From Pochonia chlamydosporia 170 (Eukaryota; Ascomycota; Sordariomycetes; Hypocreales; Clavicipitaceae), in assembly GCF_001653235.2 (NCBI RefSeq), contig NC_035794.1, forward strand, positions 2,480,001 through 2,544,000: a stretch of DNA of 64,000 nt, given 5' to 3'. Made by a program: the position numbers and the translations under genes. This document shows, one piece after another, positions 12,301 to 24,771 of this stretch. The notes below the pieces were generated by a model. That model searched no databases, was not told the DNA's origin, and was given only the letters and a program-made list of their open reading frames with translations. The first letter of the stretch is position 1, and every line of letters begins with the position of its first letter.

Positions 12301-14219
12301 TCTCCTTGTCGTCTTCATGTGGCTAGGCGTACCCAACAAGAAACACAATGGGTTCGAATTATGGCGAGAAAACGGGTCCCCATAGTGGCACGCCGGCGCT
12401 TGCGTGCTTGTTAGCCCAGCTCTTACACACGGTAGTGCAGCTGGGCCAGTGGATTTGGTTCTAGAGCACAGAGGAACCGACGAGGACCAAGGGACCAGAG
12501 CGGCCGAGACTGGGACAGAAATGCTGGAATTGGTCCTTCTGCTCACCTTAGCAACATGCAATACTCTGCCCCGGCTGACGACGAATCGCCACTGGAGCTA
12601 TGATTGCCGCCTGGCTCCCCCGAATTGGATAATGCAAAGATCAAGAATGGTCCCCTTGCGACTCACAGGGTCGAGTCCTCGTGATGTTCTCCATTGCTGG
12701 ATGTCGGCCCGGAGTAGTCACCGTTGTTGATGGTGGTCGGTGGAGGGGCAGGCGGCTTGCGGAATGTCTCCAATACCACCGCTGTGTGCCACGGGCAGTA
12801 TTGTTAGATGCCGTCAGACACCAACACACAACAGTTGCTGACTCCACGACATCGAGGCAACGACAGCGCCTCAGGTCTAGCAAGGAAGAACAAAGAGCCT
12901 GTGATTTTGTGGGAGGACCACGCCTACGCCCACGCCCACGCCTCTTTGGCTCGCCCGCCGACCTCCTGGTCGGACCCGACCCCAAAACCTCCAAAATTTC
13001 ATCACCACACACCCTCGCGGGGAAACACCCTCAACTGACGGGGCTTTCCAAGTGTGTGAAGAGGGGGAAAAAAAAAAAAAAAGGAAAAGAATGAGAGTAG
13101 ATGCTTTAGTCCAAATGATGGACGAAACTCAGCGAACGATACTAACCCTCGGTGCTTATGCATGCTCAGTCTACATACACCTTTTTACGGAGTACTGCCC
13201 AAGTGTTATTGCATGGGCGAAATGATCACATATCTTTCGGCCCCTCTCCTTGTATGGATACTCTGGTATTTTTGCATTCATTATCTGCGATAGCATCCGG
13301 ACATCATCTATCTTGTGCCACCCACTCTCTCACTCACGCGCGTGCCCTGGCCGGTTTCTTTGCATTCTAGACATGCGTAAAGACACCACGCGCACGCGGA
13401 GCGTCTTCACAACGCCTGCATATGCCGCCAATATACGGGTATAATTTCACTCAGCCAGAGCCGACCTGCAATAGAATGTCTTCCCTCTCTTCAGGTGGGC
13501 ATTTGCGTACCCTCTCCAAGGGCACTCCAAGGGCACCAACCTTGCTGCAACGTGATTTGTATGTGCGACACAACCTTCTTGCCTTTCGCCTGGCGAGTCG
13601 CCTTTCCGACGAGTCACGGCCAACGACAGATGCTTGCTCTCTCTCTCTGCTTGTCTCTCTCCCTCTCGTCAACCGGCAGGCGACTGGCCAGCCACAGAGT
13701 GGGAGCTCTGTCATGTCTGTGAACTGTCACCTTGCTCACCATCTGACCACACCCCCCTCCATTCAAATCGCCAGGGTCCCCCCAAGGCCAGGCCCATGAG
13801 ACCCTCTCAAGCGACGGTCTCCGCTGATCTCCTCCTCACGGCTGCTAACTTCACCTCCGACGTGTTGCCAGGACCAGGCTTGGTCGGACGCACTCCCCAA
13901 TCCACTTTTCTCCAGATAACCCACTGACCGTCCCATGCAAAGCCAAAGGACTGACGGTACGACAACAGGCACCGTACACCAGCACACCACACCACCGGGT
14001 TGCTCGCTCCCACTCTACGGACGAGTTGTAGTACCAGGCATCCCATCGTCTACAGACACACACCCCGGTTTGTCGATTGGATGTATGGAGAAATGCAGAT
14101 AACCTGGTCCGCACTGCTTCATGGGGGTGCCGTTGCCCACCGCTGCTCTTGTCTACTTGCTAGGGTGGGAGGAAGAGGCATATCAGTCACAGCTGGGTTC
14201 TCAACTGTTCCGAGCCTCT
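3301..14219. other. About 11-kb gene-free region
   Basis: I saw no convincing coding gene here. The longest open frames (for example 6863-7432 + and 8168-8665 -) have random-looking composition, no domain motifs, and no codon pattern or splice sites that join them. Sequence is of mixed composition with scattered short palindromes, including a perfect 14-bp one at 11065-11078 (ACTCTGTACAGAGT), CCTAGGTACC near 11040, and TACGGAGTA-like 9-mers at 9278, 10950 and 13186. There is an A15 run at 13068-13082. It could hold distal regulatory elements or non-coding transcripts for the zinc-cluster gene downstream. Eroded repeats are also possible, but no terminal repeats or transposase remnants were recognised. 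Confidence 0.6.
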
Positions 14220-14574
14220 TTTCAATATACATAACCGCGTTACCACCCGTCTTCTTCCCTCTGCATAAGCCTTCTGCATCAGACGGTTCACCTCGTTTAT
14301 AAGTGGCAGATTTGGACGCTCTATTCTTGCAAACCATTCCTGACCAAATCATCCTCGCCCTCTCTTCTACATCCTGACTTCACTCATCACCGCTACATCA
14401 TCAACCTCAACCCTTCTCTTACACACTGCTTCTTGTGGAGTGTTCACTCTAAACGTGAACTCTTGTCACCTTTGAGTGTTGGTTGTTCAGATTACCTCGT
14501 ACCTCGTACTGTTGTATATACAGGATCCGCCAAGACAGCAAAGGAGTGCAGATTCTCGGCCTGTGTGTGTGATC
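14220..14574 (+). promoter_or_regulatory. Pyrimidine-rich 5' leader/promoter of the Zn2Cys6 regulator
   Basis: From about 14230 to 14450 the plus strand is rich in C and T (for example TCTTCCCTCT and CCTCGCCCTCTCTTCTACATCC), typical of fungal transcription start and leader regions. A TATATA motif lies near 14514-14520, about 55 nt before the ATG at 14575. That ATG is the first in-frame methionine; codons upstream of it are open but have no ATG. Confidence 0.45.
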
Positions 14575-17284
14575 ATGACAGCCCCTCTCTCGCAACAAAC
14601 GGTGTCAGTCAAAGACGCAGCCGCCGTCCGCAAGCGCAGAAGACGTGCTCCTGCTGGGGGTGCCGCAGATGACTGCTTCACTTGCTCAAAAAGAAACGTC
14701 AAGTGTGACCGCCGGCGGCCGTACTGCTCTCAGTGCCTGGAAATTGGAAACGAATGCTCAGGATACAAGACGCAGCTCACCTGGGGAGTTGGCGTTGCCA
14801 GCCGCGGCAAGCTTCGTGGGCTCTCTCTTCCCATTGCCAAGGCTCCTCCTGTGTCCAGGGAACCGAAGAAGTCGCCTGTTGCCCGTGGACGTGCCAACTC
14901 GACTGCCGCTGTCATGGCCGCACACTGGGTAGAGCAGGAGGAGGCCCGGAGACAACATCGCGGCCCAATCGATATACCCTCAGTGGCCCATCACTCCGCC
15001 TCGACTCCGGCAAACTCATACCCAGGACCCGGTTACGACTATCTCTCCATGTCACACCCTGAAGGAAGCGGCGCAGCAAGTCTTCCTCACCATGGCTGGG
15101 GTGGTCTTCACTATCCTCCCAGCGGCCTTGTGCACTCGCCAGATGCCACACCGAAGTACTCCAAGTTTCCTCTTCCTCTCATCACCGACGGCCTCTCTTC
15201 GTCCGTCGACTCTGTCAGCGACGTCGACTATCTCTCACCCCTCAGCCAGACGTACTCGCGCGATGAGATGCCCTTTGGCAGTGGGTCGTCCGTCATGTAC
15301 GATGGATACGCTGGCAACCAGCATTCTCCCGTGTCCCAAAGTCCTCCCTCGGGACTCGTCCTAGAACACCACGCTCGTGTGCCAACGTCGTGTCCCGGCT
15401 TGGTGTACGCCGCATCAGAACACGGCTCGAGTCTCAACTCGCACTTGGACCCCTTCGATGCGCACCTGAGCCACAAGCTGATGCGGGAGTGTGACAGCCT
15501 CAGTGAGCATCACATGGCGCCTTGTCCAGCCTTCCCATTCTAATGAGGCAGCAGGTGTTCCGCGAGTCGACGTATACCATTCAAGTTGCAGCTCTGCCGG
15601 CGGCAGCTGGACATCACCATCACAGCATCCTCGTGAAGACGAACTGCAGTCGCCGCAATCCGAGCATGCATCGCACAGGTGGCCAACGACACTCCGAGAA
15701 CCAGAACCAATCCGCGTCAGCCCAGACCTCGTCGCCAGGATGCCATTCTTTATGGACTACTACAAAAACACAATTGCTCCTTCCATGGTGTATATTGATG
15801 GCCCGCAGAACCCCTTTCGCGACCACATCCTTCAGCTCGCTGGCCACAGCCAGAGCCTCCAACACGCCATTTGTGCCCTGTCTGCCTGCAACTTGCGGAT
15901 GAAGAGAAAGCTGAGCCTCGGACAAGACACGCGGGAGCTGTTTGAGAAGCTCACTTTGGAGAAGAGCGCCCTCGAAAGCTTGGGCGACAGCCAGCCAGAA
16001 GATCCGGCCCTGGCTGAAGAGTTTCAACACAGGAACTTGGCAGTCAGCCTCCTCAATGAACAGCTCAACGACCCTGTCAAGTCCACGTACGACTCTGTGC
16101 TCGCCACCATCCTGCTGCTCTGCCACTATCGCATGGTGGAATCTGGTGTGGCCAAGTTTCACACCCAGTTTGCCGGCGTAAAGAAGATTTTGTCCATGCG
16201 GACAGAACAGTACGGCCCATCGAGGGGCTCGGCGTGGATCGAAGCACTCTTTACCTATTTTGACGCCATTTCAGCCAGCATCAATGACCGCGAGGCACAG
16301 CTTGCTTCTGCCGTGGATGACGCATCACCACTCTTGCCTCTTGGGGCGGAGAACCTCGTGGGATGTGACAGGGAACTGTTCAAGACGATCAGTAAGCTCG
16401 GCAGGCTGAACCTGCTCTCGCAGCATCGCCCGGTTCAAAACATGGCCTCCTCGCCTCGTCAGAGCGCGGATACCCCGCCACCTCATCAGATGGTCGGATC
16501 ACCGATTGGGCACTCGTACGGTGCTAGCGTTGGCAGCGTTCACATGCAGCATGGCCAACAGCAGCAGCAGCAACAGCAGCAACAACAGTCTCAACAGCAG
16601 CTTGGTGATTTGTACGCCATGCCCGGACACCGCTTTGACGGCAACGGGTTTGGCACCACACTGGATGACGATGAGATACTCGCCTCAGCCATGTGCACGT
16701 CTGCCGCATTTGACGACAGGCGATCACTCTTCTGGCGCGAGTGGAAGGACGCACGGTTGGCACTGCAGAACTGGCAGTTTGACGCCTCCATGGTCGCGGC
16801 GTCACTGCCGGGATCTCCAAGCCCTTCGCAGATTCGAGATCTTGGATCCCTGTCGGAGGCTTTTCGATATGCTGCTCTCCTCTACACCGAGCGCCTGGCG
16901 GGTCCGAGCACGCCATCCAGCCACACCAACTTCCAGAACCTAGTCAGTCAAGTGGTCTACTACGCCACTAGCCTTGACGCAGGCAGCACGGCCGAGAAGT
17001 TTCTCCTCTGGCCGCTGTTTGTCGCCGGCTCCGAGTGCGTCAATGAATTACAACAAAACATTGTGCGGACCAAGTGCCGCGACATTATGAGCAGGTCTGG
17101 TTACATGAACAACCTCTCTGCTCTCGACATTCTAGAGAAGCTCTGGGCCGGTGACTTCAACTCCACCGCCGACTTGCGCGGCCACAGATCAGGCGCTGTC
17201 AAGATGGCTGGCTGCCGTGGTCCCTTCAACTGGGCCAAGTGCTTTGGCGGACCTGGCGCCGAGGCCGAATGGATCATGTTTTGA
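14575..17284 (+). CDS. Zn2Cys6 fungal-specific transcription factor (moc3-like, Fungal_trans_2 type)
   Basis: Predicted join(14575..15502, 15552..17284), 886 aa. The single 49-nt intron (GTGAGC...CTAATGAGGCAG) restores the frame across a stop at 15541. Residues about 35-65 hold the zinc cluster Cys-X2-Cys-X6-Cys-X6-Cys-X2-Cys-X6-Cys (CFTCSKRNVKC then CSQC), followed by a basic GVGVASRGKLRG segment. The second exon encodes a helical region (MPFFMDYYKNTIAPSMV, then LQHAICALSACN) resembling the fungal-specific regulatory domain, and ends in FNWAKCFGGPGAEAEW. A polyglutamine tract (16556-16600) lies mid-protein. Such proteins are nuclear regulators binding CGG half-sites; the target pathway cannot be read from sequence. 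No neighbour is close enough to suggest a cluster-specific role, because both sides are kilobases of non-coding DNA. Tandem CAGCAG at the acceptor allows two products. Confidence 0.88.
16556..16600 (+). repeat. CAG/CAA polyglutamine repeat inside the Zn2Cys6 regulator
   Basis: Eleven consecutive Gln codons (mixed CAG and CAA), one Ser codon, then three more Gln codons, in frame with the regulator. Mixed CAA/CAG use indicates an older, partly stabilised tract. Polyglutamine is common in fungal transcription factors as a flexible or activating segment. Confidence 0.9.
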
Positions 17285-20200
17285 TTTTCATCTTCCACTG
17301 CCTCGGTACCGCTTTGTACACACTTGACGTGTACCACATCTATACGTTCTACTACACACATGATCAAACATGAAAACACAAAAAGGAGGCCCACACAGAA
17401 GGACGGGCGAAAAGGAAGAATACGAATCACTTGGAAGAAACACTGCATATGGAAGGATACCCAACCGCACCTTGGCGGCATCGGAAAACTTGTTTATATT
17501 GGGACACATTTTACATAACAACACGAAGGGACAAACTCCTTTTTGGATGAGAGACGAAACAAGCATTTTGCAGGTAACACGCACGTACCAACAAAAGCTT
17601 AGGATGATGGCGCTGTGTACATGGATTAGGCTTATTTAGCGAAATGTTTGCATCTTGATTTTCTTTTTTTCAATTTCTTCATGGCATTACTCTACGGTGG
17701 CGGCTAGGAAAAGGGAACACGGCAAGCAAATACGTGCATTGGTCTGGTTGGGTGGACTTGTCCGCCATCTGTATCATTAGGGGATCGAACACATGGGCAT
17801 TTTCGTTGTTTTCTTTTTACGTGTCATGATAGGCGAGAGCAATCAAAGCGTTCAATTGAAACTTATCACTTTGCGACTCCCTTCCATGGAGATGTCTGTA
17901 CGATCAATCCACCTCATGACTTACTTTCGCAAGCCACGCACCTTGGTGGCGCTACTTGTGAGGTTGGCTTTGGATTGGGGCATCCCGTCTGGTGTCTCAC
18001 ATCCATCCGACGTCTTGGCGTCAAAGGTTGGGATGGAGATGAATCAGGAACATGTCCTCGGCAAACCTTCGCCGCCGCCGTGCCGCCATGTTGGAACGCA
18101 ATGGCAACATGATTTCATCATAATCCTTCTAATCGTCAAATCTCGCTTCCGACCTCTGGGTTCATTCACAGGCCACTCCGTGTTGGCGGATATGGCCGAA
18201 ACGAGTGGGCCCTTTATCATACAGGGACCATGCAGTGTGACGAGCTGTAATGTAATGTTATTGTCATGTCTTACGCGAGCCGTACACTTGCCCACTGACG
18301 ATGAACAATCAGATGGATGGGGAGTGTGTGCTTCATGCCTCAAGGTGATGATAGTATTTACCACAACGGCCCTTATCTTCATTGATCCGCAGCAAGGCAG
18401 TGCCATGCGGCCGAGCTGGGGTGGGCTTTTTGTTCTTGAAGATGACGTGCTTCCTGCATTGAACAGTGGACTCGAGGAGTTGTATTTGGGTCCCCAGCAT
18501 ACGGAGTTTTAACCTTGCTGAGCCGAGAGATAATAGGAAGAGTAGTGGCATCGCATGCAGACCCTCAGAGACCGCACCTGCATGGCTATCAATCACGGGT
18601 GGTTAAGATTTTGGACGGTGCCCAACACAGCAACATTCTAGTCGTATACCAGAGATTTCGGCAGTCATCCGGCGTGCATGATTTGTAGTATTAGTGTCCA
18701 TCAGATGGTACAGTGATTCCGGCCGCCTTGTCCAAGATCCTGCCCGCGTTGATACCCTCGTCAAACGTCAGTAGGCATCACGAGACGGACGCAGGGTCGA
18801 GTGGCTCAACGATCATGACCATGAATGCCTGCATCGGGGTGGAGGTATGTCTGTTCAGTGTCAGTGGTGGGGACTTGGAGTCCCTGATCTCCGTCTTGAT
18901 TTCCCCGTCTGCGTGCGTATGGGCTCTCGCGCCGGAACTCCATGTCGCTACTTCAGGCTTACACCCCTCTGGGGCAAGATACGTGGCACAAGGTGAACAA
19001 TGTCAGAAGCGTCCAAGGAGGATTTCGATATTACTAGGGAATGCACCGTTTCGCGTACGGCGCGACATGCCAAACAGCGGTAGCTCCGCCCAAGAAGCCA
19101 CGGGCAAATTTTTCCAGAATCTGGTTCTTGCACTGGCCACCTGCGAATACCAATTGCCAGCACATCTGGCGAGGCGGAGCGCGTTTCCCGGTCAAGCTGA
19201 AGACAATGTGCTGCGGAGCCAGAATACCGAAAGGCGATTTAATCACCAAAGTGGTTGAAGAGTTTAGAGAAATGAATCAGCAGGGAGGGAGCACGACGGG
19301 CGGAGTACACACCTGCAATAACGCTTGTTATCTGCAAAGGTGGCAAACTGGACTCGACTTGGTTGATGGTTTGGAGGAGGCTTCAGGAACGGCGCACGCA
19401 CCCCAAGACTTGGCGTGACCGGGGTTTCGGTGGAGGCGTTTTCCAGAACCACTCCATTGAGACCTCTTACCTCTGCGATCGGTCACTTTGCCCCGACAGT
19501 TCGATGGCCTGATTGCTCATTGGCTAACAATATGGGGTGTTCTCTGGCTGTGGCGGCAGCCTTTTCCCTCCTCCACGATGAGGTTCAAGAAAGGAGACAG
19601 ACGGGCGCGTGTCGGTGGACAGAAGCGTGAGGAACAAGAGGCTATCGGGGAACCCAATACGCGACTTTTCGTTTGACAAGCTGACGGTTTCGCAAGCAAA
19701 GGGGCAAAAACTAATAAGGGAAAAACAGAAATAGAGAAACCATTACGAAGCCACAAATCCTTTGTAAGAAACGCCACGCCATTGGTTCGGATGAGGAGCA
19801 AAGACCTCAAATAAGAGAGGCAGATTCCAGCAGCGTAGTCACAGACAAATGCTTCGTGAGTGGCGCCATGCCCCCAAAGACTTTGGGCATTCATCAGCGT
19901 GCGACTATTTCGGCAGCGACTGGTTTCCCGACATGACCAGATTTTGTCCTGTGTGCACAGAGCACAAGGACCTCCTGTTGAATCAACTCCCATTCAATCA
20001 TCAAAGTGGCTCCTGTCATTAACCAAACTTGATTGGTGCTCTTCAAGCAGCGCCTCTTGGCGACAAGTGATACGTACTCGAGGTGGGGGGGTGTAAAGTG
20101 ATCGAGTGCTTTGGTGGAAAAACTCACGATTCGCCAAAGCTGTGGTCACCACAGTCAGCGTACGGACGAATGTACGGAGCATGCGGGTGAACGGTGCGGA

Positions 20201-23200
20201 ACCTGGAGCTTACCAGCATATTTCTTACAACCACATCAGCTGGCAAACAAGATCGATGTATTGGGTGGCCAAGGTAAACCACTCCGACCTGCAATGTGGG
20301 TTCCCAGGGTTCAGTAATCATGGCTCAACTTGGGAGGCAAACGGAACGGTTTGGTCCGACTGGTGAACCCCGCGACGAAACTCTGCCAAACTATGTATTA
20401 TTCCGTACGGGCTAGCATAGCATGCATTAGAAGAGGTCCTCCGTAATACCAGAAGAGGGCCTAGAGAGTACTTATTAGCTGAGCTTGGTGAGCGGCCATC
20501 TAATAGACGGCAAAGCCATTGGCGGAACACCGGGGGGGGGGGGGGGGGCATCAAGCCAGAGTCGACTAAGCAGACGACGATTCGGTGGGGTGGTCTGTGT
20601 GAAGCTGTCAATGTTGTTGGCTGCACGTTATCAAGGCAACGTTCGACACGGAGGATCAATGTCTTCCGCCACAACAAACAACTTACTATATGGCTGCCCT
20701 AGGAGAGGGCAGTGTTGGGGACCACATGAGTCTGAACTCAGGCTACTAGAAGAGGGGGGCGAGTTGCTCGTTTCCGATGTGGCTGATGGCTTCGCAGGTC
20801 GGTGAGCAAGGAGCAAGCGGCGCTGATGTTGCTGACTTGGGTTTATGAAAATTCCCAAGATTGCTGGCACACAATCGAAATGGCTGCGAGGTTGGTTTGG
20901 AGATAGTGAGTTTTGCGTTTGTGGCGTCACGGGAAAGAGCATTGGAGCAACTAAGCTTTATTTGCCAAGCAGGGAAAGAGCAACCTGAGACAACGCGTTA
21001 CCGATCACTTTTTGGCCGATTGGCGACGTCTGGCTCTTTTCTTCTTTTCAACTCTCTACTGTTAGCAAATCCTTCCACGGCATATGTGCCATCGTGAGTG
21101 AGTCGAGATGTCATTGATGCCATTGATGGTGTTTGGTTCTGCGTGGACACGGTCTGTATCCCACATCATCCCTCTTCGGCTGATGTTGCTTCCCCTGCTG
21201 ACCACGCAAGAGCATCCTTCCACCGAGCCACTGGGACATGGCACAGGAACACACCGATACTTGTCGAGCTGGGGGGGATATCGTTGAATGCTTGGCAGCA
21301 GACCATCCCAGACTCTCTGGCGTCTTTGTCTGGTCATCAATTGATCCGTCCTCGCGAGCCCCCAAAACGCCGCCCGATTGGTACCTTCTGCAGTGTTCAT
21401 GCACCTCTCGTTCACATAGACTCACGCCCAGGGTTGCTCGTCGGTCATTTGTCGACTGGACTCACCCCCTTTCTCCACCAAACTAGCTACACGCTAGTTG
21501 GCAATCACACCTGGTCCGTGTTATGAACAGGGTCGCTTCTCCAACAATCTACACACCCCTCCCGTTCATGGGCAAACAGCCGCCCTCAGACAACGGAACT
21601 GTTTGACGGCTTCCAGCTGTGACAACCAATGATTGGATCATGGAGACATCTCTATTGGCTGTATCGTACGCATCGCCGCCGACAACAGACTGACAGGACC
21701 TATACCGTTTCGCTCCTCAGTAAACTGTCACAAAAGGGAGCCGGGCAAGCCTCCAACTTGCCCACAAGACACCCAGTCCAGAGACCCTGGATAATGATCG
21801 GCGGAGGGTTTCCTCAACAGCGAGATGTCTTCAACAAAGAATCCCAGCCTTGTTGGTCTGTTTTTTCGGATCCCTAGACTACCACTAATCAATGCTTCGG
21901 TGCGCTGTCACCAGCCAAGAGCCAAGTCACGTTGCCCCGGAGTGTCCCCCGTTTTTAATTCTTCACTGGGACTGGGAAGGAGAATCGGCAAACCCGCAAT
22001 GACCATTTTGTGGCCATGGTCAGGCGGTGCGGCAATAGGAGAGTCGAATATGACTATACAATATCGCATTTACATACTCCGTCCGGAGTACTTGAAATGT
22101 GGATTCGGGAAAAAACGATGACGCCATGTGGATCTTGAGGGTCTTTTATCTCCATCATGAAATTTGTTCTTCCCGGATACTGTGAATGATGCTTGATTGC
22201 GTCTCATACACTGGCAAACTGGCAATCTGGCAAGCGGGAGATGCCGGTCGAGTCGGCTATCCCTCTGTGGTGATCCGGCCGTTCACCGAGATTGAGACAG
22301 TTCCTGCAGCGATTCTGCGGGGGGAACACTATGCGATTTTTTGCGAGTCAAAAATGATCCATGGACATTTCAACAACACTGGATTGGCGATTGATTGGCC
22401 TTCTTTTCTCCGCATGTCAAGCACCGGTGGGACTAGTTTCTCCGGCCGGCTCTCGTTCCCCCAGCACGCGTGGCAAACAGCACAAGGCACTCATTTCCTG
22501 GGTGAAACACTCCTTGAGTCGTCGGTTCAATTAAGCTCTTGCATGGCCGAGCCGCGGAATCATGTAATACTGATGAATGGTTGTCGTTCTTGCTTCTTGA
22601 GTCCCTGGCTAAAGACGCCAAGTTCTTGGCAAACTAGCGGTAAAGGCAACGACTCGGTATTGCTGGGCCATTGGCATCCCGCGTATCTATCGGCTCTTGC
22701 CCCCACATGCAAGCACGGTTTGCACGGGTTCCCGAGGTGAGTGCTTCAATGGGCCATCCAGACCGCTGGGTGCCACCAGACACGACAACAAGACCGGACT
22801 GAAAGAATGAGGCAGAGAGACCTGGAAAGTCGGCGGCGCGTGGTGTGGCATGACCGGGCCGGGCGCCAGCTAGCCTTTGCCACAGTCGGAACCGAGAAGA
22901 AGCATGCAAGGAACTTTGGCCGTAAGATGGGATCGATATCCTGAGGTCCGGCAATCTATGTTACGATATATGCTTATCAAGAAGTTGCCATTGAAATGAC
23001 ATTTCTTTATCTCTACCGCCGTACTCCTTACATCACCTGGATATCAAATTGGCCGCAGGTTGGAAATGGCTCGCATTGCCGAAAGGACTTTTGTCCAGCG
23101 GGGTTGCGTGATCCGGGCATCTTAACAAAACGGTGCATCGATTCCGGTTAAGAAACCCCTGGTCATATGTAGGACAATATCAAGATATGGAGGGGGGGCT

Positions 23201-24771
23201 ACCCAAGATGCTTGGCGAAACCCACTAGATCATACTCGACTCAAGGCTGTCCGCTAAAGATGTCAATCGAATTACAGGCTGTCGCAGCGACGGGCAGCAT
23301 GATTTCGTTTATCCGGAACTCTCTCCACCCCCAACAATGTCCCAAGAAATTTCTGGTGTTGGCAGCCCTGGGTCCCGGCTGCGGCGGCTGCAAGATTGTG
23401 GGAGGAATCAATACGTGACGTTACAATGGTACTGGTGCGGCGGTGGCCGACGCACCAGACTCCATCACGTCAGTTGTAGAAAGGGGCCTGTCTGGCACAA
23501 CGAGTCACGAATGGCTTGGACACTTTCCATGCGGAATTGCCATCAGGGCTCGCAGATGTTGATCTGTGCATGCAAGAGAATCAGTCCGTTCTGCCACGCT
23601 CCCAATGTCTGCATGTCACAGCCTTGCACATTGTGTGGATTGAACTTCGGTGGGTAGTGTCAAAACCAAGGCTCTCGAGACGACTTCCATCTCCCCCAAA
23701 ACTCGAACCAAAAAGCCACATCAGCAACAGCAGCCGTGGCGGATGCTACCACTGGATATCGAAGATCACGCGCGGGAACGGCCTTGGGGTTGTCTCATCG
23801 GCGCCATCGTGGGGAGCGAATGGCACAAGGTAATTGGTGGCCGGCAGTCAATGTAACCCATTAAGCTTCTACAGCCAACCTGCACGTTGCAAGTCATGAG
23901 GAGCCGTGGGAGCACGGAGAATTGACCCCCTCGCAAACCCCCTTCGTCTCACTCGGCAGCAGCTTTGGGGAACGAATGCTTGTGGGGGAATGATTGTTTG
24001 CCCATCTGGGGAGCACGATGTCAACTGTGAATATGCCACCCTGGCCGGTGCTTTTATTTTTTTAATGTTTCTGGTTCCTGGCCGGCCATGTTTATGAAAG
24101 TGGCTTGGGTCCAATGCAAGCGTTTTGTGCGTCAAGTCCGCTTGTCTATTGATCCGGGAGTTTAGCCACCTCCGCAATAACACAGTTCAATGGATAATTT
24201 GTCGACGGGACCTGGAACAGCAACACACTGTTGACATAATCGGGCCGTCGCCAACCATCAAGCTTTTGGTAGGGGGAAAGGGGAGGGGGGGTTGCTCCAA
24301 GCAATGTTCAGCCCAGTGGTAAAATTGACAAAACGCGATTCCTTTTTATTCAACTAGACTACGTATTAGTTGGCTTGCTGAATACTAGTCTATCAAAGAC
24401 ATCCCTCACCCGCTTGACTCGCTTGTTCCTGGCGTGCGATGTCAATTGGAGACGGACTTTACTCCCGGATACCATGGCACCAACCTAAGCCTGTGGAGTT
24501 GGCGGGCTGGTGCAAAGAATCCATAGGCGTTTGTCTGGAGAGGACAGGATGAGATGACAAGAAGGAGATTGGAGGCTTGAATGACATTCTGCAATATCCA
24601 ATTGTTGTCCTTGAACCTCGTTCATCCGGCATTGATGATTGCTGACCAACTCCAATAAAGCTCTTTATTGTCCGCGCCGCCCAATCAACGAAATCTGGGC
24701 CATCGACGACAAGCCGAAACAACATCGTGACTCGTGCCGCATCATGACGCCAAGCATGGAGAAACAGCGAT
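17285..24771. other. About 7.5-kb gene-poor region
   Basis: It follows the stop codon of the zinc-cluster regulator. No gene with recognisable features was seen. The longest frame, 17793-18512 (+, 239 codons), has no domain, no signal and mixed composition, so I do not call it a gene. The region holds a G17 homopolymer (20532-20548), a 7-bp-arm hairpin (21481-21499), an inverted repeat TACTCCG-N2-CGGAGTA near 22075-22090, and a short CTGGCAA-type tandem near 22205-22230. No transposon ends or RNA genes were recognised. Confidence 0.55.
20532..20548. repeat. Poly-G tract (G17)
   Basis: Seventeen consecutive G residues on the plus strand in otherwise mixed sequence. The tract could form a G-quadruplex or be a replication-slippage hotspot. 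Its exact length may also be uncertain because homopolymers are error-prone in sequencing. Confidence 0.8.

Noticed and set aside
13068..13082. A15 run as a possible retroelement poly-A tail
   Set aside because: No reverse-transcriptase remnant, target-site duplication or related sequence upstream was seen.
22186..22740. 184-codon plus-strand frame
   Set aside because: No recognisable features; overlaps similar-length frames in other phases.
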